From assembly GCA_019090385.1 (NCBI GenBank), contig JAHRWB010000017.1, forward strand, positions 1-64,000: a stretch of 64,000 nt of DNA. The letters are read 5' to 3'. Below, one piece after another: positions 1-8,890 of this stretch. This DNA is from Pseudomonadales bacterium (GTDB taxonomy: Bacteria > Pseudomonadota > Gammaproteobacteria > Pseudomonadales > Azotimanducaceae). Under the pieces are notes generated by a model. It saw only the letters and a list, made by a program, of their open reading frames with translations. It was not told where the DNA came from and made no database searches. Position numbers and translations under genes: made by a program. Each line of letters begins with the position of its first letter. Within the stretch, counting starts at the first letter, position 1.

Positions 1-21
1 AACACCAGCATGCCTGCCAAA

Positions 22-40
22 AGGGAAAATCCACTTCCCT
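22..40 (-). terminator. Short intrinsic terminator after the DUF2058 gene
   Basis: A 6-bp stem (AGGGAA/TTCCCT) with an 8-nt loop lies just past the stop codon at 42. Read on the minus strand it is followed by TTTT. It is a short but plausible Rho-independent terminator for the PPOX/DUF2058 pair. Confidence 0.5.
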
Positions 41-41
41 G

Positions 42-605
42 CTACCAATCCAGATCATCAGGTATAGGAAAATCTTTGTAAGGGTCGTCTTCCTCAACCA
101 GATCTTTGGATCTATCGTGCAGGTGTATCACAATTTCATTACTGCTCTCGGGTATGCGAGAAATGATTTTTTGAGCTATCTGCTCAGGCACCAGCTGATA
201 GCCTTGACCCAGTTTAACAATCGCCAAAAACCCTTTGCTAAGCTGATCCCTATTCTCACTGGAAACATGGATCTTCTTAATTTTTCTGCCCTCTACAAAA
301 TTGTAGGCCTGATCTCCATCCTGGCGCTGTCCATTCTGCTCTATCAGCTGCTTGATCTGCGATTTTAGCGCTTTACCCTGGGCTGCTTTATTTAATTGCC
401 TGTTCTGTTCACGGTCCTGAAGTTTCTTGCGAGCCAGCGCTTGCTCTGCAGAAAGCTTATGTTCATCCGCATCTACTCCTTGCTTCACACGCATTTCCTG
501 CCTGTGAATACCCTTCTGGGCTTTGCGTATTTGTTTGTTAGTGACAAGACCAGCAGCTTTGAGTTGATTTTGTAGCGAGCCCCCCAAGTTTTTTTTCTTT
601 GCCAC
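42..605 (-). CDS. DUF2058 family protein (YaiL-like)
   Basis: A 187-residue highly charged soluble protein. Its opening MAKKKNLGGSLQNQLKAAGL, Lys/Gln-rich middle and acidic end (DDPYKDFPIPDDLDW) match the DUF2058/YaiL family of gammaproteobacteria, whose function is unknown. The charged middle section probably forms a long helix or coiled coil. The start is GTG at 605; a GAGG motif 9 nt upstream lies inside the 3' end of the preceding PPOX gene, which stops only 4 bp before. The two genes are therefore probably cotranscribed. Family assignment is secure; the role is not known. Confidence 0.85.
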   Translation of the reverse strand: MAKKKNLGGSLQNQLKAAGLVTNKQIRKAQKGIHRQEMRVKQGVDADEHKLSAEQALARKKLQDREQNRQLNKAAQGKALKSQIKQLIEQNGQRQDGDQAYNFVEGRKIKKIHVSSENRDQLSKGFLAIVKLGQGYQLVPEQIAQKIISRIPESSNEIVIHLHDRSKDLVEEDDPYKDFPIPDDLDW

Positions 606-609
606 TCAA

Positions 610-1164
610 TTAGTCCTCATTATCCTCAAAAATACCTGTTTTTTTATTATCCATACTCAGCACATTCTCGTCCTGCCAATATTGCTCAACGCCTTCCCTT
701 CCGCGTTTATCCGCCCACTTGGTCAGTGTAGATCGCTCCCCTTTCATTTCATAATAGGGCACTGCATAACCACAGGAAGTTTGAACCTGGTCAACATCAA
801 GCTCAAAATACTGCCGTGCTCCCGTATATTGGGGAAATAAGGTCGAAAGTACAGACCATTGCTTATCCCGTGGATGTACCGCTTTTGCACTGCCATATAT
901 GCGAAGTATTAACGGCTGTTTATCGAAGGAACAAAACATTATTGTCATTCGAGTATTCTCCAACAAATGCGCAGCAGTTTCGTTCCCGCTACCGGTCAAA
1001 TTCAGCCAAACCACTTTGCTGGCATCAATAATACGCAAACTGTCCATACCCTTGGGAGAAACGTTAACACTGCCTTCGTTAGCCGCCGTCCCAACAAAAA
1101 ACAATTTTTGATTTTGAATAAATTGAATATGCTTTTCCGTAAGTGATGGAAAGTAGTCAGCCAC
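610..1164 (-). CDS. Pyridoxamine 5'-phosphate oxidase family protein
   Basis: A 184-residue split-barrel protein of the PPOX/FMN-binding superfamily. The segment LFFVGTAANEGSVNVSPKG followed by VVWLNLTGSGNETAAHL is typical of the short proteobacterial members, which bind a flavin or similar cofactor and whose substrates are mostly unknown. The frame is open up to a TTG at 1182, but a strong AAGGAGA motif sits 6 nt before a GTG at 1164, so I place the start there (protein begins MADYFPSLTEKH). It precedes the DUF2058 gene by 4 bp. Some members of this superfamily use F420, and this window carries F420 genes, but nothing in this sequence settles the cofactor. Confidence 0.8.
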   Translation of the reverse strand: MADYFPSLTEKHIQFIQNQKLFFVGTAANEGSVNVSPKGMDSLRIIDASKVVWLNLTGSGNETAAHLLENTRMTIMFCSFDKQPLILRIYGSAKAVHPRDKQWSVLSTLFPQYTGARQYFELDVDQVQTSCGYAVPYYEMKGERSTLTKWADKRGREGVEQYWQDENVLSMDNKKTGIFEDNED

Positions 1165-1241
1165 AATTAGTCTCCTTTTCAAGCAGTCTGATTCGATGCC
1201 AGGAAAGTCTGCATGGAAGCTACTTATATATAAACTACAAA

Positions 1242-4200
1242 TTAAAACAAGTCTGTTTCAACCATTGATTCAGCAGAGGATTCCGCAGGGGACTCTCCAG
1301 AGAACAATCGGCGAAGATCCTCCAGAACCAAATAGCCTGAAGGCACAACCAGCAAGGTCACCAAGGTCGCAAATAACACCCCAAAGGCCAGAGAGATTGC
1401 CATTGGCACCAAAAACTGCGCCTGCACACTACGATTAACCAAGAGTGGGGATAAGCCGACAAAGGTTGTCAGTGAGGTAAGTATGATAGGACGACATCTG
1501 GATACCACTGCCTCCAATACCGCGCCTTTTAGTGAATGCCCATCCTCTCGATTCGAGTTAATTCGATGAACAAGTACCAGACTGGAATTGACCACAACAC
1601 CCGATGCGGCAATAAATCCCATAACAGACATCATGGCCAGGCCACTTATCAGTCCAAAGCCCTTCATAATAGTATGCCCCCATATGGCACCCATAAAGGC
1701 AAAGGGGATAACACTCATGATTATCAGCGGCTGCAAGTACGACTTAAGTGGGATGGCGAGTAGCGCAAATATAATAAACATGGCAATTGCAAAGTTCGGC
1801 ACCATATCCTGAACATTTTCAGCCTGTTCTCTTTGCGCGCCCTCCAGACTGAATGAAACCCGCGGATAATCGCGGAGAACCTCCTGAATTCCACCATCAC
1901 GCAGATCTGCAATGACTTCGTTAGCTGTGATTTGTGTGAGATCCACATCTGCGATGACGTTAACCACTCTACGTCGGTCTGATCGTTTGATCGCTGAAAA
2001 CCCCCTACTCATTTCGGCCTCGGCCACTGTCGCGAATGGCACTTCCGAACCATCAAGAGTTCTAATCCGCATGCTCTCCAGCGTACCAAGCGTTTTACGC
2101 TCATTGTCGGTATAGCGCACCATAACCCGAACATCATCCCGACCACGTTGAATTCGTTGGGCCTCCTCACCATAAAAAGCCTGGCGCACCTGTTTTGCCA
2201 ATGATGCCAAAGATAAACCCAGTGATTCGCCGGATGGCAGCATATTTAACTTCATTTCTTGTTTACCCGAGCGAAAGGAATCTGTGATATCGATAACACC
2301 CGGATACTCTGCCAGCTTGGCACGCAACTTCGCAGCCACTTCTTTTAGATCATCAAAATTATCGCCTTCCAACTGAAGGTCAATAGCATTACCGACCGTG
2401 AACAATGAGGTTTGAAATTTAAGCTCGATAGCATCAGGAATACTGCCCGAGCGTTCCCGCCATAAATGTGCGATAGAGCGCGTATCCAACTCCCGGGCTT
2501 CACTGGGAGTAAGCTGTAGCGTCACTTCTCCCAAATGCCCTCCACTTGATGCCGCTTCACTCGATGGCGGGCCTCCACCAGACGAGCTACTGGGCTGATC
2601 ACCCACCGCAGCAAGAATATGTGTTACCGGTGGCGCTAAGGGATAAGCTTGAGACAGTTCAGCTTCAACTTGTCTGGCAGTTTTTTCCAAATGCAAAACT
2701 GCTTCGTTGGTTACACGTGCGGGCGTACCAAGCGGCATAGTCAGCTGTGCAATCACCTGATCTGATGCCAGCGGCGGGAAAAAAGAAAAAGGCAACCTGC
2801 CACTAATCAGTATGGCCACCGCCGAGAAAAATGCTGCCGCAGCAATCGCAATAGTAACATATCGGAATTTCATCGCCCGAACGGCAAGACGACGAAACTC
2901 ATTCTGTATAAGGTTATGCAATTTACTGGCAAATTTTTCCTGCAAGCCTATTAACCGCTTCGCAAACGGATCCGATATGCCTGATAAATGAGCCGCATAA
3001 AAAACCGATGCGGTGCCAATAGCCAGGGCAATATAACTACGTAAATCCCAGGCGAACTCCAGCAACACTACACCAACAATGGGTATCATGATCAGTCCAA
3101 TTTCACCAGAGGGGCTATCCACACTTTGGTGTCCAAGGTGAGAAGGCAATATCAGCTGAGACTCGATGAGTGAGAAAATAAGACAACACATCACCACAGC
3201 AGCAATCACCGCCTGCACCTGGCCCATCGTGCCCTCGCCCAACAAAAGCGGTAAAAATGCCGCAAATGTTGTCATAACACCAAAGATCACCGGCAGGGAA
3301 ACCTGCTGGGTCCCCTTAATCGCCCCATCTAGGAGTGTGCCGCCCTTCTGCTGCACAGAGTGCACATTCTCCCCTACCACTATGGCGTCATCCACCAAAA
3401 TCCCAAGCACCAGGATAAAGCCGAACAAGGAAATAGCATCAATAGACAGTCCTATGAGAGCAGCCAGATATAACGCCCCAAGAAAGGCAACCGGCACGCC
3501 CACACTTACCCAAAAAGCCAGGCGTGGACGCAAAAATAATGCAAGCAAAAACAGCACCATTAAAAAACCCTGCCGCGCACTGCTCAGCAAGGTATCAAGT
3601 CGGCCCCTCAGCATTTTGGAATTATCATTCCAAACCGTGAGTTTTATGCCTTCAGGCAAGCTGCTTCTGGATTTTTCAAGATAACCTTCAACCGCTTCTG
3701 TAATCTCCAAAATATCCTGATTGCCAACCCTTGAAACCCGAATAATTGCTGCAGGTTGCGCATCAAAGCGCAACAATTGATCGGTATCTTCAAAGCCATC
3801 TATTACCTCCGCAACATCACCCAAATACAAGCGTGTACCATCTGACCGAGTGACAACAACTAGCTTTTCAAATTCATTTCCCCAGTACGCCTGGCCTTTA
3901 ACCCGCAGCAGTATTTCTCCACCGCGTGTTTTGATTAAACCACCCGGAAGATCAAGAGAGCTCTTCCGTACAGCATCTGCAACTTGGCTAAAGCTGAGAC
4001 CGTTCCGACGCAGAGACGCTTCAGATACCTCTATGGATATTTCGTAGGGACGTGCATTGGAAAGGCTTACCTGGGTAACTTTGTCCAATGCCGCAATATC
4101 ATCACGCACCTGCTGACCAATAATCTTGAGCGTGCGCTCACTGTCAGATCCGGTGATTGCAATATCCATGACTGAGCGGCTTCTGGACATTAGCGTGACG

Positions 4201-4580
4201 ATAGGTTTTTCAGTCTCTTCCGGAAAAGTGTCGATGGAATCGATACGGTTTTTAACATCATCCAGTGCCAGTGAGGAGTCCGCTTCTTCAAACAACTCCA
4301 CTGTAACTCGGCAAGATCCCTCATTGGCAACTGAGCTAATTTTCTCGACACCCTCTACGCCATCCAGTTCTTCTTCGATGCGAATGCAAACACCCTGTTC
4401 TACTTCCTCAGGTGCAGCTCCCAGATAGCGGACACTGACGGTAATAATATTCACATCAACATCGGGAAAAGACTTCTGGGGCATTTTAACAACGGAGACC
4501 AAACCTGAGAGAACAATCAGACCCAACAATAAATTTGCAGCTATGTGATTATTTGCAAACCATGCGATGATCGATTTCAT
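1242..4580 (-). CDS. RND efflux permease (AcrB/HAE1 family)
   Basis: An 1112-residue inner-membrane proton/drug antiporter of the resistance-nodulation-division superfamily, the usual length for the family. A first membrane helix at about residues 13-33 is followed by a large periplasmic porter region, then helices from about 337 on. The helix-4 proton-relay pair is present as D397-D398 in ILVDDAIVVGENV. A Ser/Gly-rich insert (QPSSSSGGGPPSSEAASSGG) lies in the second periplasmic loop. The ATG overlaps the TGA of the membrane-fusion gene (ATGA), so the two are translationally coupled. No TolC-type outer-membrane gene is adjacent; a shared TolC encoded elsewhere is presumably used. The substrate cannot be read from the sequence. 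Confidence 0.93.
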   Translation of the reverse strand: MKSIIAWFANNHIAANLLLGLIVLSGLVSVVKMPQKSFPDVDVNIITVSVRYLGAAPEEVEQGVCIRIEEELDGVEGVEKISSVANEGSCRVTVELFEEADSSLALDDVKNRIDSIDTFPEETEKPIVTLMSRSRSVMDIAITGSDSERTLKIIGQQVRDDIAALDKVTQVSLSNARPYEISIEVSEASLRRNGLSFSQVADAVRKSSLDLPGGLIKTRGGEILLRVKGQAYWGNEFEKLVVVTRSDGTRLYLGDVAEVIDGFEDTDQLLRFDAQPAAIIRVSRVGNQDILEITEAVEGYLEKSRSSLPEGIKLTVWNDNSKMLRGRLDTLLSSARQGFLMVLFLLALFLRPRLAFWVSVGVPVAFLGALYLAALIGLSIDAISLFGFILVLGILVDDAIVVGENVHSVQQKGGTLLDGAIKGTQQVSLPVIFGVMTTFAAFLPLLLGEGTMGQVQAVIAAVVMCCLIFSLIESQLILPSHLGHQSVDSPSGEIGLIMIPIVGVVLLEFAWDLRSYIALAIGTASVFYAAHLSGISDPFAKRLIGLQEKFASKLHNLIQNEFRRLAVRAMKFRYVTIAIAAAAFFSAVAILISGRLPFSFFPPLASDQVIAQLTMPLGTPARVTNEAVLHLEKTARQVEAELSQAYPLAPPVTHILAAVGDQPSSSSGGGPPSSEAASSGGHLGEVTLQLTPSEARELDTRSIAHLWRERSGSIPDAIELKFQTSLFTVGNAIDLQLEGDNFDDLKEVAAKLRAKLAEYPGVIDITDSFRSGKQEMKLNMLPSGESLGLSLASLAKQVRQAFYGEEAQRIQRGRDDVRVMVRYTDNERKTLGTLESMRIRTLDGSEVPFATVAEAEMSRGFSAIKRSDRRRVVNVIADVDLTQITANEVIADLRDGGIQEVLRDYPRVSFSLEGAQREQAENVQDMVPNFAIAMFIIFALLAIPLKSYLQPLIIMSVIPFAFMGAIWGHTIMKGFGLISGLAMMSVMGFIAASGVVVNSSLVLVHRINSNREDGHSLKGAVLEAVVSRCRPIILTSLTTFVGLSPLLVNRSVQAQFLVPMAISLAFGVLFATLVTLLVVPSGYLVLEDLRRLFSGESPAESSAESMVETDLF

Positions 4581-5743
4581 ATGCCTTGCGCCACGCTGCT
4601 TGAAATCGGATTGCCTAATCTAACCTTCATACCATCGAACACATGATCAATACTCGAAATGCATACTCGTTCGCCGGAGTTCAATCCAGATTGAATAAAT
4701 ACTTGGTCATTAGCCACTCGAATCACCTCAACATCTCGCGCCCGAAGCTGATTGTTTGCATCTACCACAAATACCTCACCGTTGCTCCTCAAAGCCACTC
4801 GCGGAACACGCATAACGTTATCAATTTCTGGACCATAAAGGGTTGCTTCCACAAATAAGCCCACTGACAAAGGAGGACGCTGACCTGTCTGTGCATAAGG
4901 AGAAGGGACTCGCGCAATTACAACGATCATGCGCGTGCTGGGGTCCAGCTCTCCCTCAGTACGAACAATTGTACCCAGCCATTCATGCTGCCTGCCGGCA
5001 AACTGTGTCCGAAGTGTTACCTTCACCGGATTCTGCAAATCCTGCCCCCCAACTGACAAAGGTATATTCAGGTGAGCAAGCTCTTCATCATGTAGTGGCA
5101 AGCGCACCTCTGCAAAATCTGTGGCATACAGACGGGCAACGGCTCTACCCCGAGTAACAAACTGCCCAACATCAATGCTTTCAGATCTGACCCTCCCATC
5201 GTAGGGTGCAATTAAATTGGTGCGTTTTAAATCACGTTCTGAACGTGACAAAAGCGCTCGAGCCTCCTGCAATGTGGCTTTTGCAATACGAAACCTGTTT
5301 TGCGCATCATCACGTAAAGACTCACTGGTAGATTGCTTCTTTGCTAACTCCAGTTGTCGAGAAAGTGCATTTTTCGCATTGTGGAGATCACTCTCAGCAC
5401 GCACCAACCGAGCACGCGCTTGCTCCAATGCCACCTGGTAATCCAAAGGATCTATCCTAATGAGAATATCGCCCTTTGAGAAAAATCCGCCGGAAACCAT
5501 AGACGGTGACATCGTTACAATCCGCCCAGCCACTTCAGGCACCAAATCACTCTCGGTGCGCGGCGTAACCGCGCCAAAGGCTATGATATTCATAGCTACA
5601 GTTTCAGGTATCACCTCAATGGCATTTATTAGGGGTGGCACGGGCTGACGCTCTCGAGTTTCCAGGGTTGGGCCGGTAGCAATCAATATCGCTGCAATAC
5701 CCAAACCGACAACCAATATTATGAGGGGTAACAATCGCTTCAT
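4577..5743 (-). CDS. RND efflux periplasmic adaptor (membrane-fusion protein, HlyD/AcrA type)
   Basis: A 388-residue periplasmic adaptor. An N-terminal membrane anchor (about residues 4-25) precedes a barrel-sandwich (lipoyl-like) domain containing PEVAGRIVTMSPSMVSGG. A long alpha-hairpin/coiled coil rich in Ala, Arg and Glu spans about residues 105-190, then IAPYDGRVRSESIDVGQFV closes the lipoyl half, followed by beta-barrel and membrane-proximal domains. It links the downstream RND pump to an outer-membrane channel. It overlaps both neighbours by 4 bp (ATGA with the TetR gene upstream and with the pump downstream), so regulator, adaptor and pump form one coupled operon. Confidence 0.93.
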   Translation of the reverse strand: MKRLLPLIILVVGLGIAAILIATGPTLETRERQPVPPLINAIEVIPETVAMNIIAFGAVTPRTESDLVPEVAGRIVTMSPSMVSGGFFSKGDILIRIDPLDYQVALEQARARLVRAESDLHNAKNALSRQLELAKKQSTSESLRDDAQNRFRIAKATLQEARALLSRSERDLKRTNLIAPYDGRVRSESIDVGQFVTRGRAVARLYATDFAEVRLPLHDEELAHLNIPLSVGGQDLQNPVKVTLRTQFAGRQHEWLGTIVRTEGELDPSTRMIVVIARVPSPYAQTGQRPPLSVGLFVEATLYGPEIDNVMRVPRVALRSNGEVFVVDANNQLRARDVEVIRVANDQVFIQSGLNSGERVCISSIDHVFDGMKVRLGNPISSSVAQGI

Positions 5744-6405
5744 ACTTTCTTTTCTCTTGATAAATCCATTGATGCTGTGGGCGCTTTAAAGCCCGCTATA
5801 ACAAACAGTTTGAGTTTTTCAAGCCCCTCGGAAAACGTGCTTTCATCTGGCTCCACCTCCAGCGGGTTACCGCCATTCAATAATTGCATCATCGCACCAA
5901 TCATAAAGTGAAACCTCCACCGAAGCTCTCGCTCCCCAAGCGCCGGCAACGCTATGGCAAGATGCTTAAGAAACAGATTCATGACCTGGCCAAACTCCTC
6001 TTGCAAGAGGGGCCTGACCAATGCGGGCGGCTCACCGTGAACCCGCGCCATCAGTCTGGGCAGCGCTGTGGGTAATTCGCCAGAGAAAGGGGACAAAAAG
6101 GCAGTGATAATTTCATCAACACTCAGTACGTTCACACCCTGCGTGAGTGTTTCCAGTGCCTTCACACGTGAAGCATTCACGGGATGCACGCGACGATGGA
6201 TTACAGCAGCAAATAGACCTTCTTTTGATCCAAAATGGTAGTGGGTGGCAGACAGATTGACTTCAGCCAGAGAAGAAATTGCTCGCAGTGATGTCGCTGC
6301 AAAACCCTTTTCAACAAACAGATGCTCAGCGGCATTTAATATACGCTTTTTGGTGGAGAGCGCGGTGTCTTCCACTTTGGATTGAGCAGGGTTCATTGAT
6401 AGCAT
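5740..6405 (-). CDS. TetR/AcrR-family regulator, PsrA-like, of the RND operon
   Basis: A 221-residue one-component repressor. The helix-turn-helix lies at about residues 36-62 (TSLRAISSLAEVNLSATHYH then FGSKEGLF). The C-terminal ligand-binding half contains RWRFHFMIGAMMQLLNG, which resembles the equivalent stretch of the Pseudomonas fatty-acid-responsive regulator PsrA. Two in-frame ATGs (6405 and 6396) lie inside a large perfect inverted repeat and neither has a Shine-Dalgarno sequence, so translation may be leaderless or weak. The gene is the first of the operon with the adaptor and pump. Autorepression through the repeat is likely; a long-chain fatty acid or similar hydrophobic inducer is inference from the PsrA resemblance. 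Confidence 0.85.
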   Translation of the reverse strand: MLSMNPAQSKVEDTALSTKKRILNAAEHLFVEKGFAATSLRAISSLAEVNLSATHYHFGSKEGLFAAVIHRRVHPVNASRVKALETLTQGVNVLSVDEIITAFLSPFSGELPTALPRLMARVHGEPPALVRPLLQEEFGQVMNLFLKHLAIALPALGERELRWRFHFMIGAMMQLLNGGNPLEVEPDESTFSEGLEKLKLFVIAGFKAPTASMDLSREKKV

Positions 6406-6440
6406 TAATTCAAACGTTTGTTTGAATTAATGCTATCAAT
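6395..6440. promoter_or_regulatory. Perfect 21-bp inverted repeat, candidate TetR operator
   Basis: Two perfect 21-bp arms (6395-6415 and 6420-6440) are separated by GTTT. The centre reads CAAAC-GTTT-GTTTG, which fits the published PsrA-type box (G/C)AAAC-N2-4-GTTT(G/C). The element fills the gap between the ppsA stop codon (6441) and the regulator start and overlaps both possible ATGs, so bound repressor would block transcription. It could also form a hairpin in a ppsA read-through transcript, but lacks a GC-rich stem and a T tract. Confidence 0.7.
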
Positions 6441-8840
6441 TTATTTTCCTGCTGCCAAGCACTCAAATGCAGCGATGTTCTGGCTCACCGCTAACACAGA
6501 ATCCGGGTTGAGAGATATGGAGTCAATACCCGAGTCCACCAGAAATTCAGCAAACTCCGGATGGTCCGAAGGTGCCTGCCCACAAATACCTACTTTACAT
6601 CCATGCTGATGGGCAACCTGTATTACTTGCTTGATCATGGATTTAACTGCCTCATCTGTTGCATCAAACAGCGAGTGGAGTATTTCTGAATCCCGGTCAA
6701 CACCCAGAACCAACTGGGTAAGATCATTACTGCCAATGGAGAAACCATCGAATCGCTGACAAAATTGCGCAGCCAGAATTACATTTGATGGGATCTCACA
6801 CATCACATATACCTGCAATTCATTTACCCCTCGCTCAAGACCAGCAGCAGACATAGCAGCCAGCACCAAATCTGCCTCGGCTGGTGTTCTGCAAAACGGA
6901 ATCATCACGATAACGTTGGTAAACCCCATCACTTCCCTCACTCTTTTAATCGCGGCGCACTCCAGTTGAAAGGCTTCCGAGTAAAGAGGATTGTAGTAAC
7001 GTGAGGCACCGCGTAATCCCAGCATCGGATTCTCTTCATGAATCTCAAAATACTCCCCGCCAACAAGTCCTCGATACTCATTAGACTTGAAATCGGAAGT
7101 TCTTACTATGACCGGCTGTGGATAACGCGAAGCGGCAATAGTAGCAATACCCTGAGCCAGCCTATCTACAAAATACTCTGTCCTGGGCGAATATCCGCGA
7201 GCAAGTTCTTCCAGTTGGCTGCGCACAGCAGGATCGTTAACCCGCTCCATATGTAAAAGTGCCATCGGATGTGCTTTGATCTGGCTGCTGATAATAAACT
7301 CTATGCGAGTTAAACCGATCCCGGCCACCGGAAGTTGCCACCACCCCATTGCTGCTTCAGGCAAGGCCGCATTAATCATCAAATCAGTGTTTGTTTCCGG
7401 GAAATCAGAGACCTTAAAATGTTCCGTCGTATAAGGTAATAAACCTGCATACACCTTTCCAACCACACCTTCAGAACAACACAGCGTAATCTCCTGCCCG
7501 TTCTGTATTAATTGTGTGGCATTAACGCTACCGACAATGGCTGGGACTTTGAGCTCACGGCTAACTATGGCTGCATGGCTGGTGGGCCCCCCGGTATTGG
7601 TAATAATTCCCGCAGCAATGCGCATGACCGGTACCCAATCCGGGTCGGTACGCTCGGTAATCAATATGGCTCCCGCAGGAAACTCATGGTGTTTTGTCGG
7701 ATCCGACAGATAATAAGCCTGACCACTGCTTATTGCCCTACCCACACTGGCACCGGTTAATAACACCTCGGATTTTCTGGTCAATTTATAGTTTGTCAGA
7801 ATATCTTTGTTCTTTTGTGACTCAATGGTTTCAGGACGCGCCTGTACAATGAACAACTCCCCACTCTGCCCATCCTTTGCCCACTCAATATCCATCGGGC
7901 GCTTATATTGATCCTCGATAAGCATACCCCATCGCGCCAGTTGAAGAATTTCCTGATCGCTCAAAACTGGGCGCTGCTGCTCCTCCAAAGAGGTAGACAA
8001 AGTTATTGTAGCCTCCTGATTTCCATCTCCGCGACCATAAATCATCTTCTCCAGCTTACTGCCAAGGCGATTTTCTATAATGGGTCTCAGCGAGGGATTA
8101 GCGAGAAAGGGTTTATAAACAACAATTCGGTCCGGTATGACAGCACCTTTTACGACGGTTTCCCCAAGCCCCCAAGCTGCGCTGATCAAAATCGTATCGG
8201 GAAAGCCATTTTCCGTATCAATGGTGAACATGACTCCGGCCCCCGCTATATCAGCGCGCACCATTTGTTGTATACCTACTGAAATTGCAATATCCGTGTC
8301 TGCAAAGCCCTGTTCCATTCGGTACACTATGGCCCTATCAGTATAAAGAGACGCATAGCACTTTTTGAAAGCTTCCAACAATGATGCTATACCAGAAATA
8401 TTCAGGTAACTTTCCTGCTGACCAGCAAAACTGGCTTCAGGCAAATCCTCAGCCGTGGCCGAACTCCGCACAGCAACACCCAAATTCTGTAAACGGCATA
8501 GCTGGCCTAAATCCTGATAGGCGGCACTGAGCTCCTCAATAGCACTATCGCTAATTTTACCCGCCATTATTAAAGAGCGGATGGTATTCCCTGTATCAGC
8601 CAACGATTTATGTCCGTTCCTAAAATCCGACAGGACACTCTCTATCCGATCCACCAGACCATTGTCTAGCAAATAGTCCCTGAACATTTGTGCGCTGGTA
8701 GCAAACCCTGGAGGAATACGAATACCCGTATGCGCTAGTGTGTTGATTAATTCACCAAGACTGGCATTCTTACCACCCACGCGGCTGATATCTGCAAGTC
8801 CCAGTTCATTAAACCCGTATATGTTTTTACTATTTAGCAT
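6441..8840 (-). CDS. ppsA: Phosphoenolpyruvate synthase
   Basis: Catalyses ATP + pyruvate + water to PEP + AMP + phosphate, the entry to gluconeogenesis from pyruvate. The N-terminal ATP-binding domain starts with VGGKNASLGELI. The phosphohistidine swivel domain has TGGPTSHAAIVSREL with the catalytic His, and the C-terminal TIM barrel carries the PEP-binding motifs (GFSIGSNDLTQLVLGVDRD). I start at the ATG at 8840, preceded by GGTGGAA, rather than an upstream ATG at 8879. This gives 799 residues and puts the active His at 422, next to His421 of E. coli PpsA. The upstream UPF0182 gene ends 50 bp before this start. A regulatory kinase (PpsR) gene is not in view. Confidence 0.95.
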   Translation of the reverse strand: MLNSKNIYGFNELGLADISRVGGKNASLGELINTLAHTGIRIPPGFATSAQMFRDYLLDNGLVDRIESVLSDFRNGHKSLADTGNTIRSLIMAGKISDSAIEELSAAYQDLGQLCRLQNLGVAVRSSATAEDLPEASFAGQQESYLNISGIASLLEAFKKCYASLYTDRAIVYRMEQGFADTDIAISVGIQQMVRADIAGAGVMFTIDTENGFPDTILISAAWGLGETVVKGAVIPDRIVVYKPFLANPSLRPIIENRLGSKLEKMIYGRGDGNQEATITLSTSLEEQQRPVLSDQEILQLARWGMLIEDQYKRPMDIEWAKDGQSGELFIVQARPETIESQKNKDILTNYKLTRKSEVLLTGASVGRAISSGQAYYLSDPTKHHEFPAGAILITERTDPDWVPVMRIAAGIITNTGGPTSHAAIVSRELKVPAIVGSVNATQLIQNGQEITLCCSEGVVGKVYAGLLPYTTEHFKVSDFPETNTDLMINAALPEAAMGWWQLPVAGIGLTRIEFIISSQIKAHPMALLHMERVNDPAVRSQLEELARGYSPRTEYFVDRLAQGIATIAASRYPQPVIVRTSDFKSNEYRGLVGGEYFEIHEENPMLGLRGASRYYNPLYSEAFQLECAAIKRVREVMGFTNVIVMIPFCRTPAEADLVLAAMSAAGLERGVNELQVYVMCEIPSNVILAAQFCQRFDGFSIGSNDLTQLVLGVDRDSEILHSLFDATDEAVKSMIKQVIQVAHQHGCKVGICGQAPSDHPEFAEFLVDSGIDSISLNPDSVLAVSQNIAAFECLAAGK

Positions 8841-8890
8841 TTCCACCAGCCGAATAATTAGATAACACGGTGAGCACATAAAAACAAAAA

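Noticed and set aside
3166-3684. 172-codon plus-strand frame
   Set aside because: Antisense to the well-supported RND pump gene; shadow frame.
7117-7125. Consensus DnaA box TGTGGATAA
   Set aside because: Single site inside ppsA coding sequence; expected by chance about this often. The same holds for 45300-45308 in mrcB.
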